Notes: generated by a model not told the origin, from the sequence alone. DNA of 47,401 nucleotides from Lachnospiraceae bacterium (GCA_017457865.1 JAFTGN010000017.1:1-47401), one strand, 5' to 3'. Shown: positions 1-8,791, counted from the first letter of the stretch. Made by a program: numbers and translations.

Positions 1-1
1 A

Positions 2-154
2 TTCGATTACACCGGACAATTTGTGATCATCAGCCATGCAGGAACCTATGCACAGCAGTACTGTATGCAGATGGGTGTGTTGTGGGCACAGGGAGCAGGG
101 CTGTCAGAAGACGGCAGTGTGCCGGAAGGTACGTTGCTGCAAGCGCAGCCGTAA
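2..154 (+). CDS. C-terminal fragment of an unidentified protein
   Basis: An open frame enters from the left edge and ends at TAA 152-154, giving about 50 residues. The composition looks protein-like (motif ISHAGTYAQQY followed by a Gly/Ala-rich stretch). The other frames here are Cys/Arg-rich and look like shadows. I do not recognise the family. The start lies outside the window, so neither length nor function can be judged. About 120 bases separate it from cca. Confidence 0.5.
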   Translation, partial: FDYTGQFVIISHAGTYAQQYCMQMGVLWAQGAGLSEDGSVPEGTLLQAQP

Positions 155-274
155 AGGACAGTTGCCGGAAAGCAGACCCAGTGAAATAGAAATCATAGAA
201 AAAGCTGTTGCAAACCTTACTTCGTTGTGAGAAAATGTTTGCAGCAGTTTTTTTGTATGGAGAGGAGTGAATGT

Positions 275-1606
275 ATGAAGATACCTGAGAAGGTACAGTT
301 GGTGATAGAGACGCTGGAGCAGGCCGGGTTTGAGGCGTATGCGGTGGGCGGCTGTGTGAGAGATACCCTGCTTGGCAGGGAGCCGGGTGACTGGGATATT
401 ACCACTTCGGCAGATCCTATGCAGATCAAAGCATTGTTTCCCCGGACAGTGGACACGGGCATCAAGCATGGTACGGTGACGGTGATGCTTGGAAAGGAAG
501 GTTTTGAGGTGACCACCTACCGGATTGACGGCAGTTACTCTGATGGCAGACATCCCGATCAGGTGGTTTTTACCAGTCAGTTGAAAGAAGATTTGCGCAG
601 AAGGGATTTTACCATCAATTCCATGGCGTATAATCCCAAGACAGGTATTGTAGATTTGTTTGGAGGACAGGCAGATTTACAGGCAAGGGTGATCCGCTGT
701 GTAGGGGAGGCAAAAGAGCGGTTTTCAGAAGATGCCCTCCGCATGTTACGGGCAGTGCGGTTTTCTGCCCAGCTGGATTTTGGCATCGAGGAGGAAACGG
801 GAAAAGCCATTGTAGAGTTGGGTGGCAATCTGGAAAAGATCAGTAAGGAGCGGATTCGGACAGAGATGGTGAAACTGCTTGTCAGCCCCCACCCGGAGCG
901 GATCCGCACTGCATGGGAACTGGGCATCACGGCAGTCATCTTACCGGAATTTGACGTGATGATGCAACAGGAACAGCACACCAAATACCATCGGTATGGG
1001 GTGGGGGAACATACCATTCAGGTGATGCTCCACACACCACCGGAAAAGGTGCTGCGTCTGGCGGCATTGTTTCATGATGTGGGAAAACCGGTTGCCCATA
1101 CCACGAATGAAGAAGGGATCGATTCTTTTAAGGGACATGCCCCAATCAGTGCCAAAATGGCACGAAAACGGATGGTGGATTGGAAGTTTGACAATGACAC
1201 CATTGATCAGGTGGTTTTGCTGGTACAGTATCATGATGTGCGGATAGAGCCAGTGAAGAATCATGTCCGCAGACTGCTGTCAAAGATTGGGGTAGAAGCA
1301 TTTCCACTTTTGATGACGTTACAGAGGGCAGATGCAGAGGGTAAGGCAGAAGCCTTTTTGCAGGGAAGTCTGGAACGGATTGCCCAGGTGGAACAGCTGG
1401 CAGCGGAGATACTGGCAGACCAGGAATGTTTTTCTCTGAAACAGCTGGCAGTGGATGGCAAGGTTTTAAAAGAGGCTGGGATGAAGCCGGGCAAAGCGAT
1501 GGGGGAATTGCTGCATCAGATGCTGGATTATGTCATGGAGCACCCGGAGTGCAATGACAAAGAACAGTTATTGACCCTCTTTGCCGGAGCAATCAATCAG
1601 GGATAG
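275..1606 (+). CDS. cca: CCA tRNA nucleotidyltransferase with HD domain
   Basis: This protein adds or repairs the 3' CCA end of tRNAs in the cytoplasm, using CTP and ATP without a nucleic-acid template. Of its 443 residues, the N-terminal nucleotidyltransferase head shows GGCVRD at about 25-30 and the metal-binding DWD at about 39-41, followed by RRRDFTINSMAYN at about 108-120, the class II CCA-adding enzyme signature. A C-terminal HD domain carries LAALFHDVGKP at about 262-272, as in the HD-bearing branch of the family. I chose the ATG at 275 because GAGGAG lies at 262-267. A longer frame reaches 227 but lacks a comparable ribosome binding site. It probably starts a short run with the DUF5662-type gene and xpt. 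Confidence 0.93.
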   Translation: MKIPEKVQLVIETLEQAGFEAYAVGGCVRDTLLGREPGDWDITTSADPMQIKALFPRTVDTGIKHGTVTVMLGKEGFEVTTYRIDGSYSDGRHPDQVVFTSQLKEDLRRRDFTINSMAYNPKTGIVDLFGGQADLQARVIRCVGEAKERFSEDALRMLRAVRFSAQLDFGIEEETGKAIVELGGNLEKISKERIRTEMVKLLVSPHPERIRTAWELGITAVILPEFDVMMQQEQHTKYHRYGVGEHTIQVMLHTPPEKVLRLAALFHDVGKPVAHTTNEEGIDSFKGHAPISAKMARKRMVDWKFDNDTIDQVVLLVQYHDVRIEPVKNHVRRLLSKIGVEAFPLLMTLQRADAEGKAEAFLQGSLERIAQVEQLAAEILADQECFSLKQLAVDGKVLKEAGMKPGKAMGELLHQMLDYVMEHPECNDKEQLLTLFAGAINQG

Positions 1607-1696
1607 TTAGAACAGATCAGGAGTCCGGGCAAAGGCAGTGGCAAGAGTGAAGTGTATGGTTTGAAGGATAGATCATCAGCGAAAAGGAAGAACAGA

Positions 1697-2251
1697 ATGA
1701 AGTGGTGGAAGCATTTACAAACAATCAATCATCATCGGAAACTGGTGCGGCAGCATTGTTTTAAAGTGGGATTGTACCGGCAGGGACTGATGCATGATCT
1801 GTCCAAATATGCGCCGGTAGAGTTTCTGGTAGGGGCAAAGTATTTTCAGGGAGACAAAAGTCCCAATGATGCGGAGCGAAAGGACAAAGGTTACAGCAGT
1901 GCATGGCTCCATCATAAGGGTCGCAACAAACATCATTTTGAATATTGGATCGATTATTCGGCAACGCCTCCGCATGAGATCTGCGGTATGAAAATGCCGG
2001 AAAAATATGTAGTGGAAATGTTCTGTGACCGTGTGGCAGCATGCAAGACCTATCACAAAGGACACTATACGGAAGCAGATGCGTATGAATATTATGCCAA
2101 GGCAAAGGGACATTACGTGATGCATTCGGAGACAGAGGCACTGTTAGAGAAGTTGCTGCTCATGTTAAAAGAGCAGGGGGAAGATGCCACTTTTGCTTAC
2201 ATTCGCACAGAAGTGCTGGGAAAGAAAAAGAAACGAGGGAAAAACATATGA
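1697..2251 (+). CDS. DUF5662-type protein of unknown function
   Basis: This 184-residue soluble protein resembles the DUF5662 family, often found in Clostridia and sometimes mislabelled catalase. His-rich motifs stand out: INHHRKLV near the N-terminus, MHDLSKYAP, and [10 protein letters not shown] in the middle, suggesting a metal-binding helical fold related to HD-type proteins (inference). The ATG at 1697 follows AAGGAAG at 1684-1690 and is preferred over an upstream in-frame start at 1652. The stop overlaps the xpt start by four bases (ATGA), indicating translational coupling. The pairing with purine salvage does not itself reveal the function. Confidence 0.7.
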   Translation: MKWWKHLQTINHHRKLVRQHCFKVGLYRQGLMHDLSKYAPVEFLVGAKYFQGDKSPNDAERKDKGYSSAWLHHKGRNKHHFEYWIDYSATPPHEICGMKMPEKYVVEMFCDRVAACKTYHKGHYTEADAYEYYAKAKGHYVMHSETEALLEKLLLMLKEQGEDATFAYIRTEVLGKKKKRGKNI

Positions 2252-2838
2252 AACTGTTAGAGGAACGTATTCGCAAAGATGGTGTGATCAAAGAAGGCGG
2301 CGTAGTCAAGGTAGACAATTTTCTCAATCACCAGATGGACATCCGCCTGTTCAATGAGATGGGAAAGGAATGGAAGCGGTTGTTTGTAGACAAGCCCATC
2401 AACAAAATTTTGACCATTGAGGCTTCCGGCATCGGCATTGCGGCAATCGCCGCCCAGTATTTTGATGTGCCGGTGGTATTTGCCAAGAAGACCCAGAGTA
2501 TCAATCTGGACGGAGAAGTATACAGCACAAAGATACAGTCCTTTACCCACGGCAGGGTGTATGATGTGATTGTTTCCAAAAAATATATTTCAGCAGAGGA
2601 TCATATTTTGATTATTGATGATTTTCTGGCAAATGGCTGTGCGCTGCTTGGTCTGATTGACCTGGTAGAAGCGGCAGGTGCTACAGTAGAGGGCATCGGC
2701 ATTGCCATTGAAAAGGGATTTCAGCCGGGAGGAGGTCTGATTCGGGAAAAGGGGTATCATCTGGAATCTTTGGCGATTATTGACAGAATTCAGAAAGAGA
2801 CCAATGAATTGATCTTTCGACAGAATTGTACGAAATAA
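2248..2838 (+). CDS. xpt: Xanthine phosphoribosyltransferase
   Basis: This enzyme converts xanthine and PRPP to XMP in purine salvage. The 196-residue length matches the Xpt family. The type I phosphoribosyltransferase signature is present: the PRPP loop [11 protein letters not shown] at about 120-130, and [11 protein letters not shown] at about 59-69 near the pyrophosphate site. The N-terminus ([11 protein letters not shown], then [10 protein letters not shown]) is typical of Xpt rather than of adenine or hypoxanthine enzymes. It overlaps the upstream gene by four bases. No purine riboswitch is visible directly upstream, as expected for an internal operon gene. Confidence 0.95.
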   Translation: MKLLEERIRKDGVIKEGGVVKVDNFLNHQMDIRLFNEMGKEWKRLFVDKPINKILTIEASGIGIAAIAAQYFDVPVVFAKKTQSINLDGEVYSTKIQSFTHGRVYDVIVSKKYISAEDHILIIDDFLANGCALLGLIDLVEAAGATVEGIGIAIEKGFQPGGGLIREKGYHLESLAIIDRIQKETNELIFRQNCTK

Positions 2839-2903
2839 ATATAAAATTCACACAAAACAAAGAATACTATGGAAAAATTTATTGAAAAAATGCAAAAAAC
2901 CTC

Positions 2904-2932
2904 TTGATTTTTCTGGATAATACTGCTATAAT
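2904..2932 (+). promoter_or_regulatory. Sigma-A promoter ahead of the fucO pseudogene
   Basis: TTGATT at 2904-2909 and TATAAT at 2927-2932 are separated by exactly 17 bases. The start of transcription would fall near 2939, just before the palindrome at 2952-2974. Confidence 0.7.
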
Positions 2933-2951
2933 AAAACCATCAAATCAAACA

Positions 2952-2974
2952 TTCTTGTATAACATATACAAGAA
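2952..2974. promoter_or_regulatory. Palindromic operator-like site
   Basis: TTCTTGTATA at 2952-2961 and TATACAAGAA at 2965-2974 are perfect inverted 10-mers with a 3-base centre. The site lies about 20 bases after the -10 box, where a bound repressor would block elongation. The TTGTATA half-site resembles those of GntR- or LacI-type repressors; which protein binds is unknown. Confidence 0.55.
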
Positions 2975-3048
2975 CGACAGGGCCGGATTGCAGAGAAAGA
3001 GAAAGCAAATCGGAACTGTTGAAAAGATGTAAGAGAGGGGTGGGTCCA

Positions 3049-3695
3049 ATGGGTAGTGACAGGTTGGTGTTGAATGAAACCTCTTATCATGGTGCCGGTT
3101 GCATCCGTGAAATCGTGACGGAAGTGATATTTACCACGTCATCACAGATGTGGTGAAAGCGGAAGTTCATATGTGTGGATTCTCATGATATTCCTATAGT
3201 GGCAGTGATGGATCCGGATATGATGTTTTCTATACTAAGGGGATTGACCGCATTCTACCGGTATAGATACATTGACACATACCATTGAGGAATAGGTAAC
3301 GGCAGCCGCCTAGGAGATTTCCGATTTGTATCTTCTCTGGAGGGCGATTGGATTTACAGAAACGTCTTTGGGAGAAGCAGTAGAGGAGACACTAGGAGGA
3401 TATGGCGTTAGGACAGCATATTGTCGGCATGAGATTTTCTGACATAGGGCTTGAAATCGTATATTCGATGGCATACACATTTGGATTGTTTACGATGCAC
3501 CTTATGGAGTTGCAAATGTAATCCTCCTTCCGATCGTGATGGAGAGTAAGACGGATGCAGCCGGCGAAACATACAAAGATATTACAAGGCAATGGGCGTA
3601 CAGGGAGCAGAAGATAGAGAATAGGACGGTATCAGATACCGGAACGTAGCACAAGCGTAGAAGAGATTGCTGCACTGTATCGTGCATTGATGTAA
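3049..3695 (+). pseudogene. fucO: Decayed lactaldehyde reductase / iron alcohol dehydrogenase
   Basis: Reading frames in this gene-free stretch give separated pieces of one protein family. From ATG 3049: GSDRLVLNETSYHGAG, matching the FucO N-terminus. Around 3150-3215: KFICVDSHDIP then VMDPDMM, matching the central FucO segment. Around 3260-3340: TLTHTIEE then VTAAA and EISDLYLL. Around 3425-3600: IVYSMA, then YDAPYGVANVILLP and GETYKDI, including the conserved HGVAN-type region. The final piece VEEIAALYRALM ends at TAA 3693-3695. The frame shifts repeatedly, stops interrupt it, and roughly 140 residues are missing after the N-terminus. An active enzyme is therefore impossible. GGGG upstream of 3049 is the remnant ribosome binding site. 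Confidence 0.85.
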
Positions 3696-3832
3696 GATAG
3701 ATGAAAGAGAAATGAAAAACATTCACGTAACAAGCAACACAAACTGCTAACACACTTTTTGTTTTGTCATATAAGTACACTCCTTTCATGTAAAAGAGCA
3801 ACAAAAAACAGTCAACAGGTCGAACAGACCGG

Positions 3833-3881
3833 ATATAGGGAAGATTCACGAGAGAAAATGTGAAATCTTCCCTATATTTTG
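3833..3881 (+). terminator. Hairpin terminator between fucO remnant and fba
   Basis: Perfect 14-base arms at 3833-3846 (ATATAGGGAAGATT) and 3864-3877 are followed by a short T run. It is probably the terminator left from the fucO transcript, and it insulates fba. Confidence 0.6.
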
Positions 3882-3892
3882 TCATTTCTATA

Positions 3893-3921
3893 TTTCCAAT
3901 TTAGGAAAAATCGGTTATAAT
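3893..3921 (+). promoter_or_regulatory. Promoter of fba
   Basis: TTTCCA at 3893-3898 and TATAAT at 3916-3921 have a 17-base spacer. This leaves a leader of about 65 bases before the fba ATG. Confidence 0.6.
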
Positions 3922-3990
3922 GGCAGTAGATTGGATGTGGTGCGCATTCGTGCCGCATTCAGTATTAACATATCAAATGGAGGTATCAAA

Positions 3991-4854
3991 ATGTTAGTTT
4001 CTGCAAAAGAAATGTTAGACAAGGCAAGAGAGGGTCATTATGCAGTGGGCCAGTTCAACATTAACAATCTGGAGTGGACAAAGTCTATTCTGCTGACTGC
4101 TCAGGAGTTACAGTCTCCGGTTATCTTAGGCGTGTCTGAGGGTGCTGGTAAGTATATGACAGGTTTCAAGACTGTTACTGCTATGGTAGATGCTATGGTA
4201 GAGGAGCTGGGCATCACTGTTCCGGTTGCACTGCATTTAGATCACGGTACTTATGAAGGATGCTATAAGTGTATCGAGGCTGGTTTCTCTTCCATCATGT
4301 TTGATGGTTCCCACTATCCGATCGATGAGAACATTGCAAAGACCAAGGAACTGGTACAGGTTTGTGCAGAGAAGGGTCTGTCCTTAGAGGCTGAGGTTGG
4401 TTCTATCGGCGGTGAGGAAGATGGCGTCATCGGTAAGGGTGAGTGCGCAGATCCAAACGAGTGCAAGATGATCGCAGATCTGGGTGTGGATATGCTGGCA
4501 GCAGGTATCGGTAACATCCATGGTAAGTATCCGGAGAACTGGGAAGGCTTAAGCTTCGAGACTCTGGCTGCTGTAAAGGAGAAGGTAGGCGATATGCCTC
4601 TGGTTCTGCATGGCGGTACAGGTATTCCGGCAGATCAGATCAAGAAGGCCATCTCTTTAGGCGTTGCAAAGATTAATGTAAATACAGAGTGCCAGCTGGC
4701 ATTTGCTGCAGCGACCCGTGAGTATGTAGAGGCTGGTAAGGATTTACAGGGCAAGGGCTTTGACCCACGTAAGCTTCTGGCTCCAGGTGCAGAGGCGATC
4801 AAGGCTACTGTAAAGGAAAAGATGGAATTATTCGGATCTATTGGTAAAGCATGA
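3991..4854 (+). CDS. fba: Class II fructose-bisphosphate aldolase
   Basis: This glycolytic enzyme cleaves fructose-1,6-bisphosphate to DHAP and glyceraldehyde-3-phosphate, using zinc. The 287-residue length is normal for the short class II form. Visible family motifs are YAVGQFNINNLEW near the N-terminus, LHLDHGTYEGCYKCI with the metal-ligand His and catalytic Asp, and LHGGTGIP with IKKAISLGVAKINVNTE near the C-terminus. GGAGG at 3979-3983 fixes the ATG at 3991; the upstream in-frame extension has no site. Codon use is strongly biased towards one codon per residue (AAG, GGT, GTA), as expected of a highly expressed gene. It overlaps the sortase gene by four bases. Confidence 0.95.
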   Translation: MLVSAKEMLDKAREGHYAVGQFNINNLEWTKSILLTAQELQSPVILGVSEGAGKYMTGFKTVTAMVDAMVEELGITVPVALHLDHGTYEGCYKCIEAGFSSIMFDGSHYPIDENIAKTKELVQVCAEKGLSLEAEVGSIGGEEDGVIGKGECADPNECKMIADLGVDMLAAGIGNIHGKYPENWEGLSFETLAAVKEKVGDMPLVLHGGTGIPADQIKKAISLGVAKINVNTECQLAFAAATREYVEAGKDLQGKGFDPRKLLAPGAEAIKATVKEKMELFGSIGKA

Positions 4855-5897
4855 GAAACGAACAGGGATCAGAAGGAGGCAAGAGCAAAATCAGACTTGC
4901 CGTACTGATTCTCTCCTGTATGGTATTTGTGTTTGCTGCCTATCAGCTGATACAGATTGCAAGGGGTTATCACACCAGTATGAAAGAATATGATGAGATA
5001 CGGGCAGCAGCCAGAGAGACTGCTGCTCCGGTCTCGGAGCCTATTGCGGAGGAATCTACGGAACCTGTGTCCGATCCATCGGTGGATGATGCATCAGAGA
5101 CATCAGAAGCAGAATCTACAGTAGAACAAACTCTTACCGCAGACGAACTGACACAGATTCTAGAGGATGCGGAGCATGCAGAGGAAGGGAATATTCTGGA
5201 GGAAATAAAACCGGACGAGGCAGGCAGACTGATTCGGGTGGGAACCATCGATTATGGCAGCATTGATTATGGGGCCTATGAGAGTCCTGGCCAGATTTTG
5301 ATTTCCGGCTCTGCACTGGATGTATTGGTGGATGCCAGATATCCTATGGATTTTGGGTATCTGCTCGGGATCAATCCGGAAGTAGTGGGATGGATTCGGG
5401 TGGAAGGTACCAATATCGACTATCCTATGGTACAGAGTACGGACAATGAAAAGTATTTGCGTATGACCATCAGTGGAGAATGGAACAATGCAGGCAGCAT
5501 TTTCGTGGATTATCGTGTAGCACAGCCTTTTGTCAGTGAAAATACGATCATTCATGGACATAACCAGAGAAACAATATGATGTTTCATGAATTGGTAAAC
5601 TATGCGGATGAGAATTATTTCAACGGACATCAGAGAGTTTTGATTGATACACCGGATGGTGCATGCAGTACCTATCAGGTGTTTGCGTTTTATAAGTCTC
5701 CGAAAAAAAGTGCAACATATGACTGTAGTTATGATAGCGTTGCAGAGTATCAAATGTACCTGGATTACATCGAGGAAAACAACTGGTATCACAATGGAAC
5801 ACAGGTGACCACAGATGATCGGATCATCACATTGTCCACCTGTTCCAACGAATGGGATGACACCCGTTATGTGATCCATGCAAAGAAAATCAGTTAA
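4851..5897 (+). CDS. Class B sortase
   Basis: This membrane-anchored transpeptidase would attach surface proteins to peptidoglycan. Its 348 residues begin with a short basic N-terminus and one membrane helix at about 14-37. A long acidic Ser/Glu-rich linker follows (about 55-125), then the sortase domain starting near LLGINPEVVGWI. The catalytic set is present: His237 in IIHGHN, Cys331 in TLSTCS, Arg339 in DTRYV. The start overlaps the fba stop (ATGA) and has only a weak binding site, so translation may depend on coupling to fba. No substrate with a sorting motif is seen nearby. Pairing a sortase with a housekeeping aldolase is unusual. Confidence 0.88.
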   Translation: MRNEQGSEGGKSKIRLAVLILSCMVFVFAAYQLIQIARGYHTSMKEYDEIRAAARETAAPVSEPIAEESTEPVSDPSVDDASETSEAESTVEQTLTADELTQILEDAEHAEEGNILEEIKPDEAGRLIRVGTIDYGSIDYGAYESPGQILISGSALDVLVDARYPMDFGYLLGINPEVVGWIRVEGTNIDYPMVQSTDNEKYLRMTISGEWNNAGSIFVDYRVAQPFVSENTIIHGHNQRNNMMFHELVNYADENYFNGHQRVLIDTPDGACSTYQVFAFYKSPKKSATYDCSYDSVAEYQMYLDYIEENNWYHNGTQVTTDDRIITLSTCSNEWDDTRYVIHAKKIS

Positions 5898-5966
5898 ACC
5901 GTGCCTGGTGATACAAAAAGATTCAAGAGATTCCGAATTTTATTTTGTATTTGGCACGGTTTTTGT
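5896..5966 (+). terminator. Terminator after fba-sortase
   Basis: AAACCGTGCC at 5896-5905 pairs with GGCACGGTTT at 5953-5962, followed by Ts. An inner stem ATACAAAA (5911-5918) with TTTTGTAT (5943-5950) extends it. The stem begins inside the sortase stop codon. Confidence 0.8.
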
Positions 5967-5993
5967 GATTTTTCATGTTTTTGAAAAATGTGC

Positions 5994-6033
5994 TTGCATT
6001 TTTCTTGAAAATAGAGTATCCTATATTAGGATA
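5994..6033 (+). promoter_or_regulatory. glnN promoter with palindrome over the -10 box
   Basis: TTGCAT at 5994-5999 and TATCCT at 6017-6022 have a 17-base spacer. The -10 box is the left half of a perfect palindrome, TATCCTA (6017-6023) and TAGGATA (6027-6033) around TAT. A protein bound there would cover the -10 box and start site, so this is a good candidate operator for nitrogen control. The binding protein is unknown. Confidence 0.5.
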
Positions 6034-6048
6034 ATTCATAAACGCAGA

Positions 6049-6111
6049 ACAAAGGGGTTCTCATAAATGGTATGGTTTTGTTTGACATACTGTTTATGAG
6101 TGCCCCTTTGT
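6049..6111 (+). promoter_or_regulatory. Long hairpin in the glnN leader
   Basis: ACAAAGGGG (6049-6057) pairs with CCCCTTTGT (6103-6111). After a two-base internal loop on each side, CTCATAAA (6060-6067) pairs with TTTATGAG (6093-6100), and TATG/CATA pair further in. No T run follows, so it is not a plain terminator. The rest of the 5898-6201 gap shows no gene. It may be a regulatory leader structure. Confidence 0.55.
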
Positions 6112-6201
6112 GTTATTTATGATATTATGAAGGGTTCCGTGTGACAGGCCGGTTGACAGATTGGTATGTGACACAAATTCATGAATGAAAGGATGAAGCA
6201 T

Positions 6202-8301
6202 ATGAACAATCTAGCAGAAATTTTTGGCGCAGACGTATTTAACGGTGCAACAATGAAAGCAATGGTCGCTCCTGAAGTTTACGAGAAATTTGTACAGCTG
6301 TCAAAGGAAGGTGGCGAGATCACTCGTGAAATCGCAGACCCTATTGCAGCTGCAATGAAGGAGTGGGCGATTGGCAAGGGTGCCACACATTTCACACATG
6401 TGTTCCAGCCATATATTATCAGCATTCATGCAGAAAAACACGATTCTTTCTGTTCTCTGCCAAATGCGGAAGGTAAGGTAGAAGCAGACTTCAGCGGTAA
6501 GGATTTGATGATGGGTGAGCCGGATGCTTCTTCTTTCCCATCTGGTGGTTTGAGACAGACCAGTGCAGCAAGAGGTTATACGGTATGGGATATTACTTCT
6601 CCCGCTTATGTAAAAGAAAAAATATTGTGTATTCCGACTGTATTCTGTTCTTATACAGGTGAGGCGCTGGATACCAAGACTCCATTGCTTCGTTCTATGG
6701 ATGCAGTGAATGAGCAGGGTCTGCGTCTGTTAAAGCTGTTCGGCAATACCACAGCAACCAAGGTAACTTCTTATGTAGGACCGGAGCAGGAGTTCTTCTT
6801 GGTGGATCGTAAGTTATGGGAGCAGAGACCTGACCTGGTATATGCGGGACGTACCCTGTTTGGTACACTTCCACCAAAGGGACAGGAAATGGATGATCAG
6901 TATTTCTCCTCCATTCCTACCAGAATTAAGGCATATTTGAATGATTTGAATGAACAGTTATGGAGACTGGGCATTACTGCAAAGACAGAGCATAAAGAAG
7001 TTGCGCCAGGGCAGTATGAGGTTGCACCAATCTTTTCTATTTCTACAGTTGCATTGGATAGCAACCATGTATTGATGGATGCGTTAAAGAAGACTGCTGC
7101 AAAACATGATCTGGTTTGTCTGCTTCATGAGAAGCCATATGCAGGTGTCAATGGTTCCGGTAAGCACAACAACTGGTCCATTGGTGCAGATGACGGTACT
7201 AACTTCTTTAAACCGGGCAAAGAGCCACATCAGAACAAGTTGTTCCTTCTGGTATTGGCTTGTCTGACAAAGGCAGTGGATCAAAATGCGGTATTGCTCA
7301 GAGCATCTGCTTCCAATGCAGGTAACGACCATAGATTAGGCGCAAATGAGGCACCGCCTGCAATCATTTCCATGTATCTGGGTGACCAGGTAGGAGATGT
7401 GGTAGACCAGATTTTGGAAAATGGTGTGGCAACACATAGTCTGCATACCGGTAAGCTGGATTTGGGTGTCAGCACACTGCCTGTACTGGAGAAAGATCCC
7501 ACAGACCGTAACCGTACTTCTCCATTTGCATTTACCGGTAACAGATTTGAGTTTAGAATGGTTGCTTCCAGCAACAGCATCGGTGATGCAAACACAGTGT
7601 TAAACACTATGATGGCAGATGTATTCTGTGAGGCGTGTGATGCATTAGAAGGGGTAGAAAACTTCGACGCAGCAGTAGACAAATACATTTATGAGACTTT
7701 GACCGCACACCAGAGAGTCATCTTCAATGGCAATGGTTATTCCGAAGAGTGGCCATTAGAAGCTGCAAAGCGTGGTCTGCCCAACAAGAAGTCTGTAGTA
7801 GATGCACTGCCTGCTTATACATATGATGGCACAGTGAAGATGTTTGAGAAGTTCCACGTATTGACCAGATCTGAGTTAGAGGCACGTGAAAACATCTTAG
7901 AAGAGCAGTATTCCGGTATCATCAACATTGAGGCAAAGACCATGGTATACATGGCTTCTAACCTGATTGAGCCGGCTGTCATCAAGTATGTAACCGAGTT
8001 GGCAAGATCCATCTCTACCATTCAGAAAGCTTGCCCGGGTGCAGACACCAGTGTACAGGAAGATGCGCTGGTTAAAATTTCTGCGCTGTTGGCAGAGACG
8101 AAAGCTGCATCTGATGCCATCGATGTGGCAGTGGCATATGCATCTTCTAAGGAAGACTCTAAGAGCATTGCAAGAGCATACAGAGATCAGGTATTCTCTC
8201 AGATGGCAGTATTGCGGAATGCGGTAGATACCTTAGAGGGACTGGTAGCGAAGGAAGCATGGCCAATGCCAACTTACGGAGATCTGCTGTTCTTAGACTA
8301 A
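6202..8301 (+). CDS. glnN: Type III glutamine synthetase
   Basis: This enzyme makes glutamine from glutamate, ammonia and ATP, the entry point for nitrogen assimilation. At 699 residues it matches the large GSIII class rather than the roughly 450-residue GSI. GSIII-type motifs are visible: VGPEQEFFLVDRKLW, then NGSGKHNNWS and NAGNDHRLGANEAPPA in the catalytic core, with a long helical C-terminal region. I chose ATG 6202 because AAAGGA at 6188-6193 is correctly spaced; ATGs at 6181 and 6193 lie before or within that site. It stands alone, with its own promoter, palindrome and structured leader upstream and hairpins downstream. Confidence 0.93.
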   Translation: MNNLAEIFGADVFNGATMKAMVAPEVYEKFVQLSKEGGEITREIADPIAAAMKEWAIGKGATHFTHVFQPYIISIHAEKHDSFCSLPNAEGKVEADFSGKDLMMGEPDASSFPSGGLRQTSAARGYTVWDITSPAYVKEKILCIPTVFCSYTGEALDTKTPLLRSMDAVNEQGLRLLKLFGNTTATKVTSYVGPEQEFFLVDRKLWEQRPDLVYAGRTLFGTLPPKGQEMDDQYFSSIPTRIKAYLNDLNEQLWRLGITAKTEHKEVAPGQYEVAPIFSISTVALDSNHVLMDALKKTAAKHDLVCLLHEKPYAGVNGSGKHNNWSIGADDGTNFFKPGKEPHQNKLFLLVLACLTKAVDQNAVLLRASASNAGNDHRLGANEAPPAIISMYLGDQVGDVVDQILENGVATHSLHTGKLDLGVSTLPVLEKDPTDRNRTSPFAFTGNRFEFRMVASSNSIGDANTVLNTMMADVFCEACDALEGVENFDAAVDKYIYETLTAHQRVIFNGNGYSEEWPLEAAKRGLPNKKSVVDALPAYTYDGTVKMFEKFHVLTRSELEARENILEEQYSGIINIEAKTMVYMASNLIEPAVIKYVTELARSISTIQKACPGADTSVQEDALVKISALLAETKAASDAIDVAVAYASSKEDSKSIARAYRDQVFSQMAVLRNAVDTLEGLVAKEAWPMPTYGDLLFLD

Positions 8302-8373
8302 TGTATTTGGAGAACATGAGTCCAATGAATCCACTCTCATGATATAAAATGATAAGATAGGGTAATAATATAG

Positions 8374-8414
8374 AAGCAGCCGCTGTAAAGAATTTCCTTT
8401 ATGGTGGCTGCTTT
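8374..8414 (+). terminator. Terminator of glnN
   Basis: AAGCAGCC at 8374-8381 pairs with GGCTGCTT at 8406-8413, about 75 bases after the glnN stop. The T run is short. Confidence 0.65.
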
Positions 8415-8474
8415 GGTCTGTAACTGTGGGAGCAACTGAACCGTTACGGGATGTTCATAAATTCCGTCACACAA

Positions 8475-8512
8475 AACGAAAAGCAGTAACCTGACGGTTG
8501 CTGCTTTTCGTT
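8475..8512. terminator. Second hairpin downstream of glnN
   Basis: AACGAAAAGCAG (8475-8486) pairs with CTGCTTTTCGTT (8501-8512), with AACC/GGTT inside and a 4-base loop. It is a very stable hairpin and may be a backup terminator on either strand. The remaining gap 8302-8878 shows no gene: it is AT-rich and ends in the promoter at 8792. Confidence 0.6.
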
Positions 8513-8791
8513 CAAGAAAGGGAGGAGTGCTGATACCTCATGTACCAGCGTATTATGAAAAAATATTAGAAAATAACAAATATTTTGTAGTACGCATATA
8601 TTATATAGTTCTGTCACTGTGTGAATCAGTGACATTTGCTTTATGGTTATAGTATAGATGCCAATCGTGAAGAATGTTTACACAGAATGTAAAAGGTTTT
8701 TGAAAAAAATATGAACAAAATATGAACGAACAATATGGCCTTGGTATATAAAAATGGAAATAAAAATGTAAGGAAAAACAAAAGAAGAGAA

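Noticed and set aside
36-230. 64-residue frame at the left edge
   Set aside because: Cys/Arg-rich shadow of the partial gene ending at 154, which has more protein-like composition.
3502-3885. 127-residue minus-strand frame
   Set aside because: It lies across the decayed fucO gene and the following terminator, and has no recognisable motif or binding site.
5878-6066. 62-residue frame after the sortase gene
   Set aside because: It overlaps the terminator and the glnN promoter; no binding site.
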